Source of the DNA: Proteromonas lacertae
Lineage: Eukaryota; Sar; Bigyra; Opalinata; Proteromonadidae
DNA: 64,000 nt
NCBI GenBank assembly: GCA_002245135.1
Contig: NGBS01001173.1
Span: 62,001 to 126,000, forward strand
Direction: 5' to 3'
The notes under the pieces were generated by a model, which saw only the letters and a list, made by a program, of their open reading frames with translations, was not told the DNA's origin and ran no database searches. Below are positions 38,601 to 48,768 of this stretch, piece after piece (positions within the stretch are counted from its first letter, which is position 1; every line of letters begins with the position of its first letter). The translations under genes were made by a program, and so were the position numbers.

Positions 38601-41600
38601 CAGAATTATCATTATTAATAGATGGAGTATTTGGTGTTGTTGGTGATTCATTATTATTATCAATTCTTCTTGATACTGGATTAGGTGTTTTGATTAATAA
38701 TGATCTATTCATTGACATTGGGGATTCAGTATTGGAAGTAATATTCTGTATAATTGCACCTGAAAGTCTTTTATTTGTTGCACCTCTTGATAATACACTT
38801 GTACGTTTATTCGGTTTTGTTTTTGGTGTATTATTTTCTGTAGTTGGTGTATTATTATTTGTTCCATCTGATGGGAATTTCAAACCTCCAACTGGGTTAC
38901 TATTAGCATCAGGTGTTAATATAGATCCTTTTTGTAACGACTCTTTATTTTTATTCTTTTTTACCAACATACTTTTCTTCTTAGTAAATGCTGGTTCATT
39001 ATTATCTTTATCTTTATTTTTTCCTTTATTCTTACCTTTTGCTATTGCATCTATTTGTTTCTTAACAGAATCATTCTCATTTTGTTGTTGTTTATCATCT
39101 TCAATAGGTAAAACTTTACTAGTTCTAGCTGTAGCATGAAAGAATATATTATTACTATGTTCAATTCTACTATGCAAAGTATTCAAATCGACTGAATTAT
39201 CTCTTAATAATAACGCTAATATTTTATCATGTCCGTTTGCACATGCATGATGTAAGGCTGTGTAGCCGTTATTATCTTTCTCCAATACTTGTGCCCCAGA
39301 TCTTAACAATAAATCAACAATTTGATAATTACCTAAAAATACAGCTAACATTAAAGGAGTCATTCCTGTATTATCTTTAAGTTCAATATTCGCTTTGAAT
39401 TTAATTAATAATTCACAAACAGCTAAATGTCCTCTTTTTACAGCTAAATATAAAGGGAAATGACCATATTGTTTGTCTTTATAGTTTATATTTGCAACTA
39501 TATCATCATCTGATTGGATTAGTAGTGGAATAATATCGATTTGATCATTTCTACAAGCTCTATGTAAATACAAATTGAACAATTGTTTTTTCAATTTTTC
39601 TGTTTCTTTCATATTATGTTTTAAAGAGTGATAATCATCGTAAACATTAGCTGTAGAAATCAAAGCAGGATCTTCTCTTACTTGAACAAATGAATAACCT
39701 AACAACAAAATATCCCGAATTATCTCCAAATTATCCATTTGAAATGAACATTTTTCTTCATCTGATAAATACTCATATGGAACTAATAAATTCGATGTTT
39801 TACCTGTTGCATTACTATTCACATCTGGACTATATTTACATCCATTATCCATCATGTTCTTACTCCATATTTCATGTGTATTCTTTGATAATCCTTGAAT
39901 TAACATCAATAAATTAGGATCAATTTCTATATCATCTGTACATAATACAGCTGGATAATAATCTTCAGGAGTAGCTGTTTCATCCCAATCAGCTTTTGTT
40001 GCTTCAACAATACCTTCTTGTTCACATACTAATTCATATCCGAAATATTTAATCATTTTTATAGTATTTGTTACATCTTTTACATAATTCTTTCTTTCAT
40101 TCACTGTCATTGCATTCCAAGGAATTAACATCGGATCAATCATAGCATTTTCATCTCTTTGCATTCCTAATTGCCATCCTTCATCTATCTTCTCTCTCGC
40201 CCATAACTCATGTTCATTGATTGCTAAACATTCGATTAAATCCTTCAAATTATCATCATCTTCGATTAAGTTACTTGGATCTATAGGATGTGGTTGGTAT
40301 TTATAACCTTCAGTTTCTCGTTTATCTACACCCAATAAGGAGATACAGGTGTTTTTAGTACAGTTACAATATGTATCAGCGATTAAACCTTTATATTCAG
40401 TATCATGACCTTTATGGCATTTTTGATTGCAAATTAGACAGATGAATACATCGCAGGTTTTACATCGATACATATGTTGAGTGATTGGATTAGTGAAGTT
40501 GGCAAAAGCAAATGTACATGATTTACGATCTATATTATAATAATAATAAATGCAAAAAAGAAATAGATTTATACATTTTAATCTTCGAGTAAATTTCAAC
40601 AATAATTCATCTATTTCTATACTATTTTCATCAAATCTCAACAATCCTTCTACTACATCACTTTTTCCTGTTATTATCATATAATTCAATAATTTATAAA
40701 CTGCTTGACCTGTGCATCTAATTACTATGACTTCCTGCCATTATTAATGATTTACAACAAGCGATATCATCTTTTAATATCTAATAATAATATATATATT
40801 ACAATATATACAGCATAATCTAATTCACAATAACCTGTTTCTTCATTAATATCATTCAATTCGATAAAATTTGGCCATTCATTCATCACTATATCAATAA
40901 CTTCACTTTGGTTATTCCAAGCAGCAATATCGATCTAAATTACAATAATATTAAGAAATAAATATTTATATATACAATATTATAACCTTGTTTTAATCGA
41001 CGATTGATTAAATTCTTTTCTTTAAACATTTCACGATAATCTTCAGTCAATACACTATCAAATAAACCATATTTACAATTATAAAACAAACAATCCCAAC
41101 CACGATCATCTATATTTATCATTAATTGAAAGATTTTGGCTTTCTTCTTTAGTTTTTCATTGATTATGTTGAACATCTTTTCAGTTACATTTTTATCACT
41201 ATGAATGGATAAAGATATACAATTTGCATGATATCTAGATTTGGCTTGAGATTTGACTTTACTGTTACTTAATAATAGTGAAACTATTTCATAATTTGCC
41301 ATTTCACAAGCGATCATTATTGGAGTATAACCATCAGTATATGAAGGTAAATTCAAATCTGCACAACCTGAAGTTATTATCTTTTCAGCAATCTATTCAA
41401 CAAATTAATATATATATATATATACTTCAGTTCTATTTAATCTACAAGCTAAATGTAATGGAGTATCACCCATTATATTCTGAATATTCATTCCAATTTC
41501 ATAATTAAATAACAAATCAACTAAATTACTTCTTCCAGATTTAACTGCACAATGATATAGATTCTCATCCAAAGGAGCACATTTTCCATTTATCTTTACA

Positions 41601-42897
41601 TTATCATTCGAAGTTGTTATTTTATCTAATAACCTTTTAACTATTTCATCACTTTCATAATAAATAGCATATCGAATATCACTTATTTCAGGTGTTTCTT
41701 CACGTAAACAAATTACATAGCTATTGGTATTATTATCAGCTAAAATTCCTTCACTACCTCCAAATACAAAATCTTCACCACAACAAATTATTTCATTTTT
41801 TTGCCATAATTCAAAACATATGGTTGGATGATCTGTTCCAACAGTTTCATGTAAAAATTGGAAATTTTTATTCAACCAATTAGGATGTTTATTGTGGTTT
41901 GGCCATAAAATGAATAAATTACATCGACATTTACTTCGCATTGATAAAAAATCATTTGCTGTATTAGTACGATCAGCTTGATAGCCACTTATAAAAAAAC
42001 TATTTATTATCATACTAGGAATTGAAGTAAATTTATTCTTCTTATCAACCCAAGGTTTTTCATCTACATTTAATGGACTCGGACTGATTTGATACTTATT
42101 CATTGATTTTACTGAGATTATATCAGCTATTGGATTTTCATTATTACTATTATAATCTTTCTCAGCAATTGTGGCTAATTCTGGACTAGTTGATAAGATT
42201 AAATTGATTTTTTCATATTCAAATTTTTTATAAATTTCTTTACATTCATCTATATTGTAACCTTTACAAGCATCACTTATACAATAAATTGTAGTTTTAT
42301 TCACATGCATATTACAGTCTAGTATATTGTATTGTAAACCATATTCAACAGCTATTATATATTATATTGTATTATATATACGTAAACCACAAAAATATAT
42401 TTCATTTATATTATTTTTATTCAATATATCTTGTAATACACAACTTGCAGTTTCTTTACTTTCTAAATTCAATTTTCGAGTTTCACGGAAACCACTATAA
42501 TTATCTCGACTAGGATGAATACCACAGTTTATTATTATATCACTTGGACGAGTTATTAATTCTGGGTGTAATTCTGCTCCATATGTTCCAGCTACACAGT
42601 AATCTTTCCATAACATCTGAGGACCTATTCCTGGTAAGTGACTTACTTTACCACAGGGAAAGCCAGGATTGTTTGAAGCAAAAGAGATGTGATTGAGAGG
42701 ATGCCATAATTTTAGAATTATTGTAAAGTCAAATGCTTTTCGACGAATTTTGTTGATTATTGGAATTATTTCTTCAGCTTCAGGAACAGGAACTACTCCA
42801 TTACTGAAAAAATCATTCTATTATTATTAATAATATACTATTCTCATACTTGAACATCAACGATTATAAGAGCACGAATTTGAGATCCTTTAGGCAT
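35601..42897 (-). CDS. Nicotinamidase-like / ankyrin / UBR-box / RyR / ankyrin / polycystin-type channel
   Basis: One gene of about a dozen exons, about 2,200-2,300 aa; the junctions checked restore frame. In order: (1) nicotinamidase-fold domain from ATG 42897 to about 42230 (ALIIVDVQNDF, LWHPLNHISFAS, GAELHPEL, NYSGF); (2) unknown linker and ankyrin repeats (about 41640-40740; GDTPLHLACRLNRTE, DGYTPIMIACEMANY); (3) UBR-box zinc finger (about 40530-40365; YRCKTCDVFICLICNQKCH then KGHD); (4) two RyR repeats (about 40300-39660; HELWAREKIDEGWQLG, HEIWSKNMMDNG); (5) ankyrins (39570-39180); (6) a long Asn/Ser-rich insert with another ankyrin near 37990; (7) polycystin-type TM1 (about 37420), extracellular domain, TM2-TM6, pore near FFQLFSSSF, and a C-terminal coiled coil. 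It is likely a membrane cation channel, perhaps ciliary, with cytosolic sensor domains. Intron near 40697 is unusually short (22 nt). Confidence 0.85.
42230..42897 (-). other. Degenerate nicotinamidase (PncA/isochorismatase-fold) domain
   Basis: Aligned by eye to PncA. The catalytic Asp is kept (VDVQNDF). The catalytic Lys position is Cys (IINCGIHPSRDNYSGF). The nucleophile Cys of the usual GLATDYCV motif is Gly (GLPVEYGLQY). Of four metal ligands, both histidines of WHPLNH are kept, while the preceding Asp is Leu and the His of WPDHCV is Tyr (LWKDYCV). The fold looks intact but the chemistry should be lost. A binding or sensor role is inferred. Confidence 0.8.
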
Positions 42898-42935
42898 TTT
42901 ACTCTCTTTTTATCAAAATGAAACGAAGTTTGATA

Positions 42936-42944
42936 TTGGCTTGA
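42936..42944 (-). promoter_or_regulatory. TCAAGCC element in a bidirectional promoter
   Basis: TCAAGCCAA on the minus strand, between the divergent starts of the channel gene (42897, 39 bp) and the kinase-LRR gene (43028, 84 bp). Confidence 0.45.
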
Positions 42945-43027
42945 TTTGTGAAAAGCTTGAAATCTTTTTTTTTTCAATTCTAAATTAATCATTTTGTGCT
43001 GATTCTAGTTGCTTGAAATCCGTGAAT

Positions 43028-44224
43028 ATGTTCTCTTCTTGGTTGAACAATCACAAATTTGAGGTATTAATATTTATTTATTTTTAATTTTGTGATTTAG
43101 TTATTGAGTGATAGAAGTAATAATAGGATGTGTAAAATTCGAGATGCATCTAAGAATTCAAAGAGATTGTTGAAAGTGATGAATGTAAGTGAGTTAGATC
43201 CAGATATAGTTGATGAAGTAGTATTAATAATGAATAAAATGAACAATTTGAATATTAGTGGTTTAATGAAGTATAAATTAATCGAAAATGACGAAAATTG
43301 TTTGTATCTAGTGATGAGAGAATATAAAACTCACTTAGATAGAATTAATCCTTTCAAGTATTATGAAGAAAGTGGTTCATTTGAAGTCTTGAAAGGAATT
43401 TTAATGGTATTGAAAAGCTTAAATGAAACAGGAACAATTCACAGTGATTTAAAACCATCCAACATATTTATAACTGATGAAAATGAAATTAAGATAAGTG
43501 ATTATTGTATTAATTTATTATACAAAGGAAGAGAAGGTAAAAAATTTGCAGGAAAGATGGAAGATTTATGTTTTATTTGTTATGATGAATTATTAGGAAA
43601 AGAGTTAGATATAAGTAGTGATATATGGAATTTTGGATTGGTGTTTTACTATATAGAAAGTGGAAAATATCCATTTGTTGGAAAAAATATGTCCGAGACA
43701 TTATTAAATATATTAAATATCAATTATATTCCATTAAGCAGTGAAACTGACAGTGATGGATTAAACAAATTTCTAAGAAAAGTGTTAGTAAAAGAAAAGA
43801 AAGATCGTTTAAAACTAGATAAAATATTGAAGGAATTGAAGAGTATATATAATTGTAAGTTTTATAATTAAATAGGATTAAATGAACCAGAACTTCCAGT
43901 AACTCCTCATGAAGTAGAAGATCTTTTAATTCCACCAATTCCAATTATAATAGGAAGTACAAAAGTTGCTGATTGGATGAGTATATAAATAAATATATAA
44001 TTATTATTATTAACTAGAAAATTGTATTGATTCTAAAATCAGTCAATGTAAAAACTCTAATGAAAATGAGTTGAATTTTGATGGATGTATATATATATAT
44101 AACAGTTATTAAATATTATATAAATAGTGGAAATGAAAGATGAAGAGATGAAGTATTTATTTTCCTCACTTGATACAATGAAGAATATTATAAAAATAGA
44201 TGTGAGTAGTATAATAATAATAAT

Positions 44225-44256
<32 letters not shown>

Positions 44257-44832
44257 TATAGGTCAACAGTTAAGTTCAATTGGATTTACTTTCTTCTCTT
44301 ACAGTCTGAAATTCTTTCCAAATTTAGAGCAATTATTATTAAGTTGGAATTCAATTGGAAATGGTGAAGGTTTTAAACCTTTTTCTGAGAATGTTCATTT
44401 CATTCCTAAATTAAAAGAATTAGTAATGGTCAGTATTATATATATTATTATTATTATTATTATTAAATAGAGTGTGATTTGAGAGATAGTGATATTAAAT
44501 ATTTATCTTCACATTTTGAGGATATTCATAATTTAGAGAGATTAAATTTTTCGAGTATTTTTATAATAATAATAATGTTAATAGATAATAAAATAGGTGA
44601 TTATGGAGTGAAGTGTATATGTGATAGTATTGATGAATTAACAAGATTACAAGATTTACATTTGGAGAATAATGAAGTTGGTGATAAAGGAGGAGAAATA
44701 CTGCTAGAGAATCTTGATAAATATAAAAATTCAAGATGGTTGTATATCCATCACAACAAAATGTCAAATTATGATGATTTCATTGAAAAGATGAGAGAAA
44801 AGTATCCAGACAAAAGTTTAAAGATAATGTAA
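43028..44832 (+). CDS. Protein kinase-like domain with leucine-rich repeats
   Basis: Exon 1 (43028-43063, MFSSWLNNHKFE) and a 37-nt intron lead into the kinase-like exon (43101-43842); a 33-nt intron (43843-43875) and several more follow, some with long TA runs (about 44224-44250). The kinase part lacks a visible Gly-rich loop. It has a candidate beta-3 Lys (RLLKVMN), HSDLKPSNIF as catalytic loop (HRD's Arg is Ser), DYC in place of DFG, and DIWNFGLVFYYIESGKYPF as the helix-F region. After a Pro-rich linker (PELPVTPHEVEDLL) come RNI-type leucine-rich repeats (FPNLEQLLLSWNSIGNGEG, LTRLQDLHLENNEVGDKGG), ending SLKIM. It is probably cytosolic signalling or scaffold; activity is uncertain. It is paralogous to the gene at 45105. 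Confidence 0.82.
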
Positions 44833-45014
44833 GTAGTTTTTTGTTTTTTATTATTGTTTATTTCATTTAACATTCTTTCTTTAGTGATTTTAATACAATG
44901 CTATTATTCAATTCAGATTAAGTGATCAGTACAATTTATCAAGCGCATTCCGTTGAATGTATAGTAACAGAATCGGAAAGGAAATGAATAAGAAGAAAAG
45001 AAGAAAAAATATAC

Positions 45015-45024
45015 TCAAGCCTTA
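45015..45024 (+). promoter_or_regulatory. TCAAGCC promoter element (pseudokinase-TPR gene)
   Basis: TCAAGCCTTA about 81 bp upstream of the start at 45105. Confidence 0.4.
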
Positions 45025-45104
45025 GTGTAAAAAGCTCGAGATTTTTCAAATAGTTACTTTTTAGTTCTTTTTGTAGTTATATTTAATATTGCTCATTGAA
45101 ATCA

Positions 45105-48100
45105 ATGAATTCACTTTCTAGTTGGTTAAATAAACGCAAATATGAAGTATAATTATCATTTATGTAATGTTTTAAAATTTTAGTTGTTAAATGATAAAAA
45201 TATCAGTAGATTATGTAAAATTCGAGATATTTCAAGCGATTCAAAGAAATTATTGAAAGTAATAAGCCTGAATGAGTTAGATCCAAAATCAGTTGATGAT
45301 GCAGTAACCACCATGAACAATGTGAATAATTTGAATATACCCGGATTGATGAAGTATAAAATAATTGAAAAAGATGGAAACTACTTATATAGAATAATGA
45401 CAGAACATGAAACTCATTTAGATGAAATAAATCCAATAAAATACTTTTCAAATCATGATTCATTTAAAGTAATGAATGGGATACTGACAGTATTGAAGGG
45501 ATTGTATGAAAATGGAACAATTCACAGTGAATTAAAACCATCTAACATATTTTTGAAGGATAAAGATGAGGTAATAATAAATGATTATTGTAACAATTTA
45601 TTATATAAAAGAAGAGAAGGTAAAAGAATATCAAAGATAGAAGATTTATGTTTTACTTGTTTAGATGAGTTAGTTGGAAAAGAACTTGATGTATATAGTG
45701 ATATATGGAACTTTGGTTTAATACTCTATTATATAAAGAGTGGTAAATATGCATTTCGTAGTTTAAATATATTACAAACAATAGACAATATACGAGACAT
45801 AAAATATGTTCCATTAGACTGCGAATATGACAAAGAGTTAAACTCAATTTTGGGTAAAGTGTTATGTAAAGAAAAAAAGAATCGCTTAAAACTTGATCGC
45901 ATAATGACTGAAATACAAAGTATTGATGTTTAATAATTATTATTTAGAATTGAATAAGGCTGAACTTCCAACAGTTCCATTTCAAGTAGAACCAGAAATT
46001 CCTGCAATCCATTTTGATATAGAGAGTGTAGAAGGCTTTGCAGATTTAGAAGAATATAGAAGAGCAATTCTATACTTTAAACGAGCATTGGAATTATCTA
46101 CCACAAATAAAGATAAATCAGATAATAATAACCAAATTGGTATATGTCATTTCAAAATGGTATATATATATATATATATATATATTCTTCTATACAATGG
46201 ATAATTAGAATGAATATAAAGAAGCTATTCCTTACTTCAAAAGTTCGCTAGAGTTTTCAGAATTAGATGATATGAAAAATGTTACTAATAGAAACATAGG
46301 TGAAAGTTATTATGGGATGGTATAGAAATAATACTATAGCTATAATAGAAAGAATTTAAAGAGGCTATTAAATATTATAAAACATCTTTAGAGTATAGTT
46401 CATCAGATGAGATAAAATGTAAGATTAGTAATCGTATTGGTTTATGTCACTTCAATGTTGTATATATACAATATTTAATAATTATAGAAAGAATACGGAG
46501 AGGCAATTCCATATTTTAAAACAGCTTTAGAATATTCATCATCAGACGAAATGAAGTTTGAAAATAACAACCAAATTGCTTCATGCTTTTTTAATTTAGT
46601 ATAATATTAAGATGATATTTACAACATATCTTAGAAAGAGTATTTAGAAGCAATTCCTTACTATAAAGCAACAATAGAGTATTCTTGTTCAGATGATGAA
46701 ATAAAGTCAAATAGTTATAGCATGATTGGTTTATGTTTATTTTTAATGGTATAGAATCAATATATAATTTTGAAATAGAACAAATATGAAGAAGCAATTA
46801 CATATTATAAAAGTGCATTAGAATATTCTTCATCAAATGAGATGAAAGAAGTATTTAGTAAGACTGTAGGTAATTGTTATTATAATTTGGTATACTTAGT
46901 ATTGATTTAAATTCAAATAGGATAATTATGTTGATGCAATTCCATATTATATAAGCGTATTAGAAAAATCTTCATCAGATGATGTAAAAGCAGAAGTTAA
47001 TCAGAATATTGGTAATTGTTATATACAGATGGTATAATAACTTGAATGTAATATTGAATAGGATAAATACAAAGAAGCTATCCCTTATTATAAGTCTGCA
47101 TTAGAAAACTGTTCATCAGATGAAAAGAGAGAAGTTCTTAATCAAAATCTTAGCTTATGCTACTATAATCTTGTATAATAACCAAATCATAATAATAAAT
47201 AGAAAGAATATAAAGAAGCAATTCCATATTTTAAAAACATATTAGAGAATACATCAAAAAATGATGTTAAATCAAATATTAACAATAAAATTGGTTTATG
47301 CTATTTCTATGTTGTATAAATTCATTAAACTATTATTGGATAGAATGAAAGTTCAAATGCAGTTATGTATTATAAGGTTGCTTTAGAGTATTGCTCATCA
47401 AAAAAAATGAAGGAAGTTATTAATCAAAATATCAGTTTGTGTTTATATAAGAACGTATTGAAAATGATATATTCCATTGTATAGAAAGATTTTGAAGAAG
47501 CTATTCCTTATTATAAATATGTAATAGATAATTCTTCATCAGATGATAATAAGATATCCAGTAGCATTCAAATAGCTCTATGTTATTTTAATATGGTATT
47601 TAACACATTGCTATATATAAATAGAAAGAATATATGCAGGCTGTTCCATATTTCAAATATGTATTAGAAAATTCTTCATCAGATGATGATATAAAAGAAA
47701 CATTCAATCAGAATATTGGTAATTGTTATATACAGATGGTATAATAACTTGAATGTAATATTGAATAGGATAAATACAAAGAAGCTATCCCTTATTATAA
47801 GTCTGCATTAGAAAACTGTTCATCAGATGAAAAGAGAGAAGTTCTTAATCAAAATCTTAGCTTATGCTACTATAATCTTGTATAATAACCAAATCATAAT
47901 AATAAATAGAAAGAATATAAAGAAGCAATTCCATATTTTAAATACATAGTGGAGAATTCTAAATCAAATGATATAAAAGAGATATTCAATCAAAATGTTG
48001 CTAATTGTTATTATAATATTGTATAAAAGTCATAATATAATCATTATATAGAAAGAATATAAAGATGCAATTCCTTATTATAAGGCTGCTTCAAAATATT

Positions 48101-48516
48101 GCTCATCAAAAGAAAAGAAAGTATATTGCAACAACCAAATTGGTTCATGTTATTTTGATATGGTATGCATTTAACAAATAATAATTTTAGAAAGAATATT
48201 CTGAGGCAATTCAATACTTTAAAACTTCATTAGAATATTGTTGTTCAAACGACATAAAATCAAGCACAAATAACAAAATTGGTGTATGTTATTTTAATCT
48301 GGTATAAAACACTATATTATCATTTAAATAGGAAAAATATGATGAAGCAATTCCTTACTATAAGGAAGCATTAAAATATTCAACTACAACTCACATGAAT
48401 GAAGTGATTAACCAAAATATAGGAGTCTGTTATCATACTATGGTATAAATAATATAAATAATATATGATTATAGGGTGATTATAATGAAGCGAAAAAATA
48501 CTATAATTTCGAGTAG
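45105..48516 (+). CDS. Pseudokinase with about 18 TPR units, one per exon
   Basis: Exon 1 (45105-45146, MNSLSSWLNKRKYE) and a 37-nt intron are followed by a kinase-like exon clearly homologous to the neighbour at 43028, with the same linker (KAELPTVPFQVE). The catalytic loop reads HSELKPSNIF: the HRD Asp is Glu, so catalysis is doubtful. From 45951 the gene is a series of exons of about 111 bp, each one TPR-like unit (consensus KEYKEAIPYYKSALEYSSSD, then K..NQNIGLCYFNM). They are separated by phase-0 introns of about 25-45 nt. The last unit ends at TAG 48514-48516. TPR arrays bind protein partners, so a scaffold role is likely. Some exon ends (around 47460) are uncertain. Confidence 0.85.
46999..47235 (+). 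repeat. Copy 1 of an exact 237-bp duplication in the TPR array
   Basis: Identical base for base, introns included, to 47706-47942, 707 bp downstream. It covers the end of one TPR exon, a full exon and the start of the next. Confidence 0.93.
47706..47942 (+). repeat. Copy 2 of the 237-bp duplication
   Basis: Identical to 46999-47235. Sequence diverges abruptly on both sides, marking the ends of a recent duplication or gene-conversion tract. Confidence 0.93.
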
Positions 48517-48768
48517 TTTGAAGAATTATATCATTCTATAAAATATATTAATAAATTGGTTATTCATATTTCTATGTGATTATATTTCAATTACATAACA
48601 ACACCCTTTTTAATTTCTACTCATTGCATTTTTAACAATTCTAAAATGTTAATGAGAATATATTTTTAAGAAGATATTTGTTTTATTTGTTATGATGAAA
48701 CATATATTCTTATTATTTTTATAACAGATTTATAATAAAATACAAATAAAACATAAAAAATAACAAAA

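Larger units (their letters stand above)
45951..48516 (+). repeat. Tandem one-exon TPR array (18 units, about 141-bp period)
   Basis: Each period is one 34-38-aa unit plus one short intron in phase 0. The units diverge in sequence but keep the pattern EAIPYYK and the closing IGxCYxxM/L immediately before GTAT. Since every intron is phase 0, whole exons can be gained or lost without breaking the frame. Confidence 0.9.

Noticed and set aside
38120-39139. Plus-strand ORFs opposite the channel gene
   Set aside because: They are hydrophobic shadows of the Asn/Ser-rich insert of the minus-strand gene.
44220-44262. TA-repeat microsatellite as a separate element
   Set aside because: It lies inside an intron of the kinase-LRR gene, and similar TA runs occur in many introns here.
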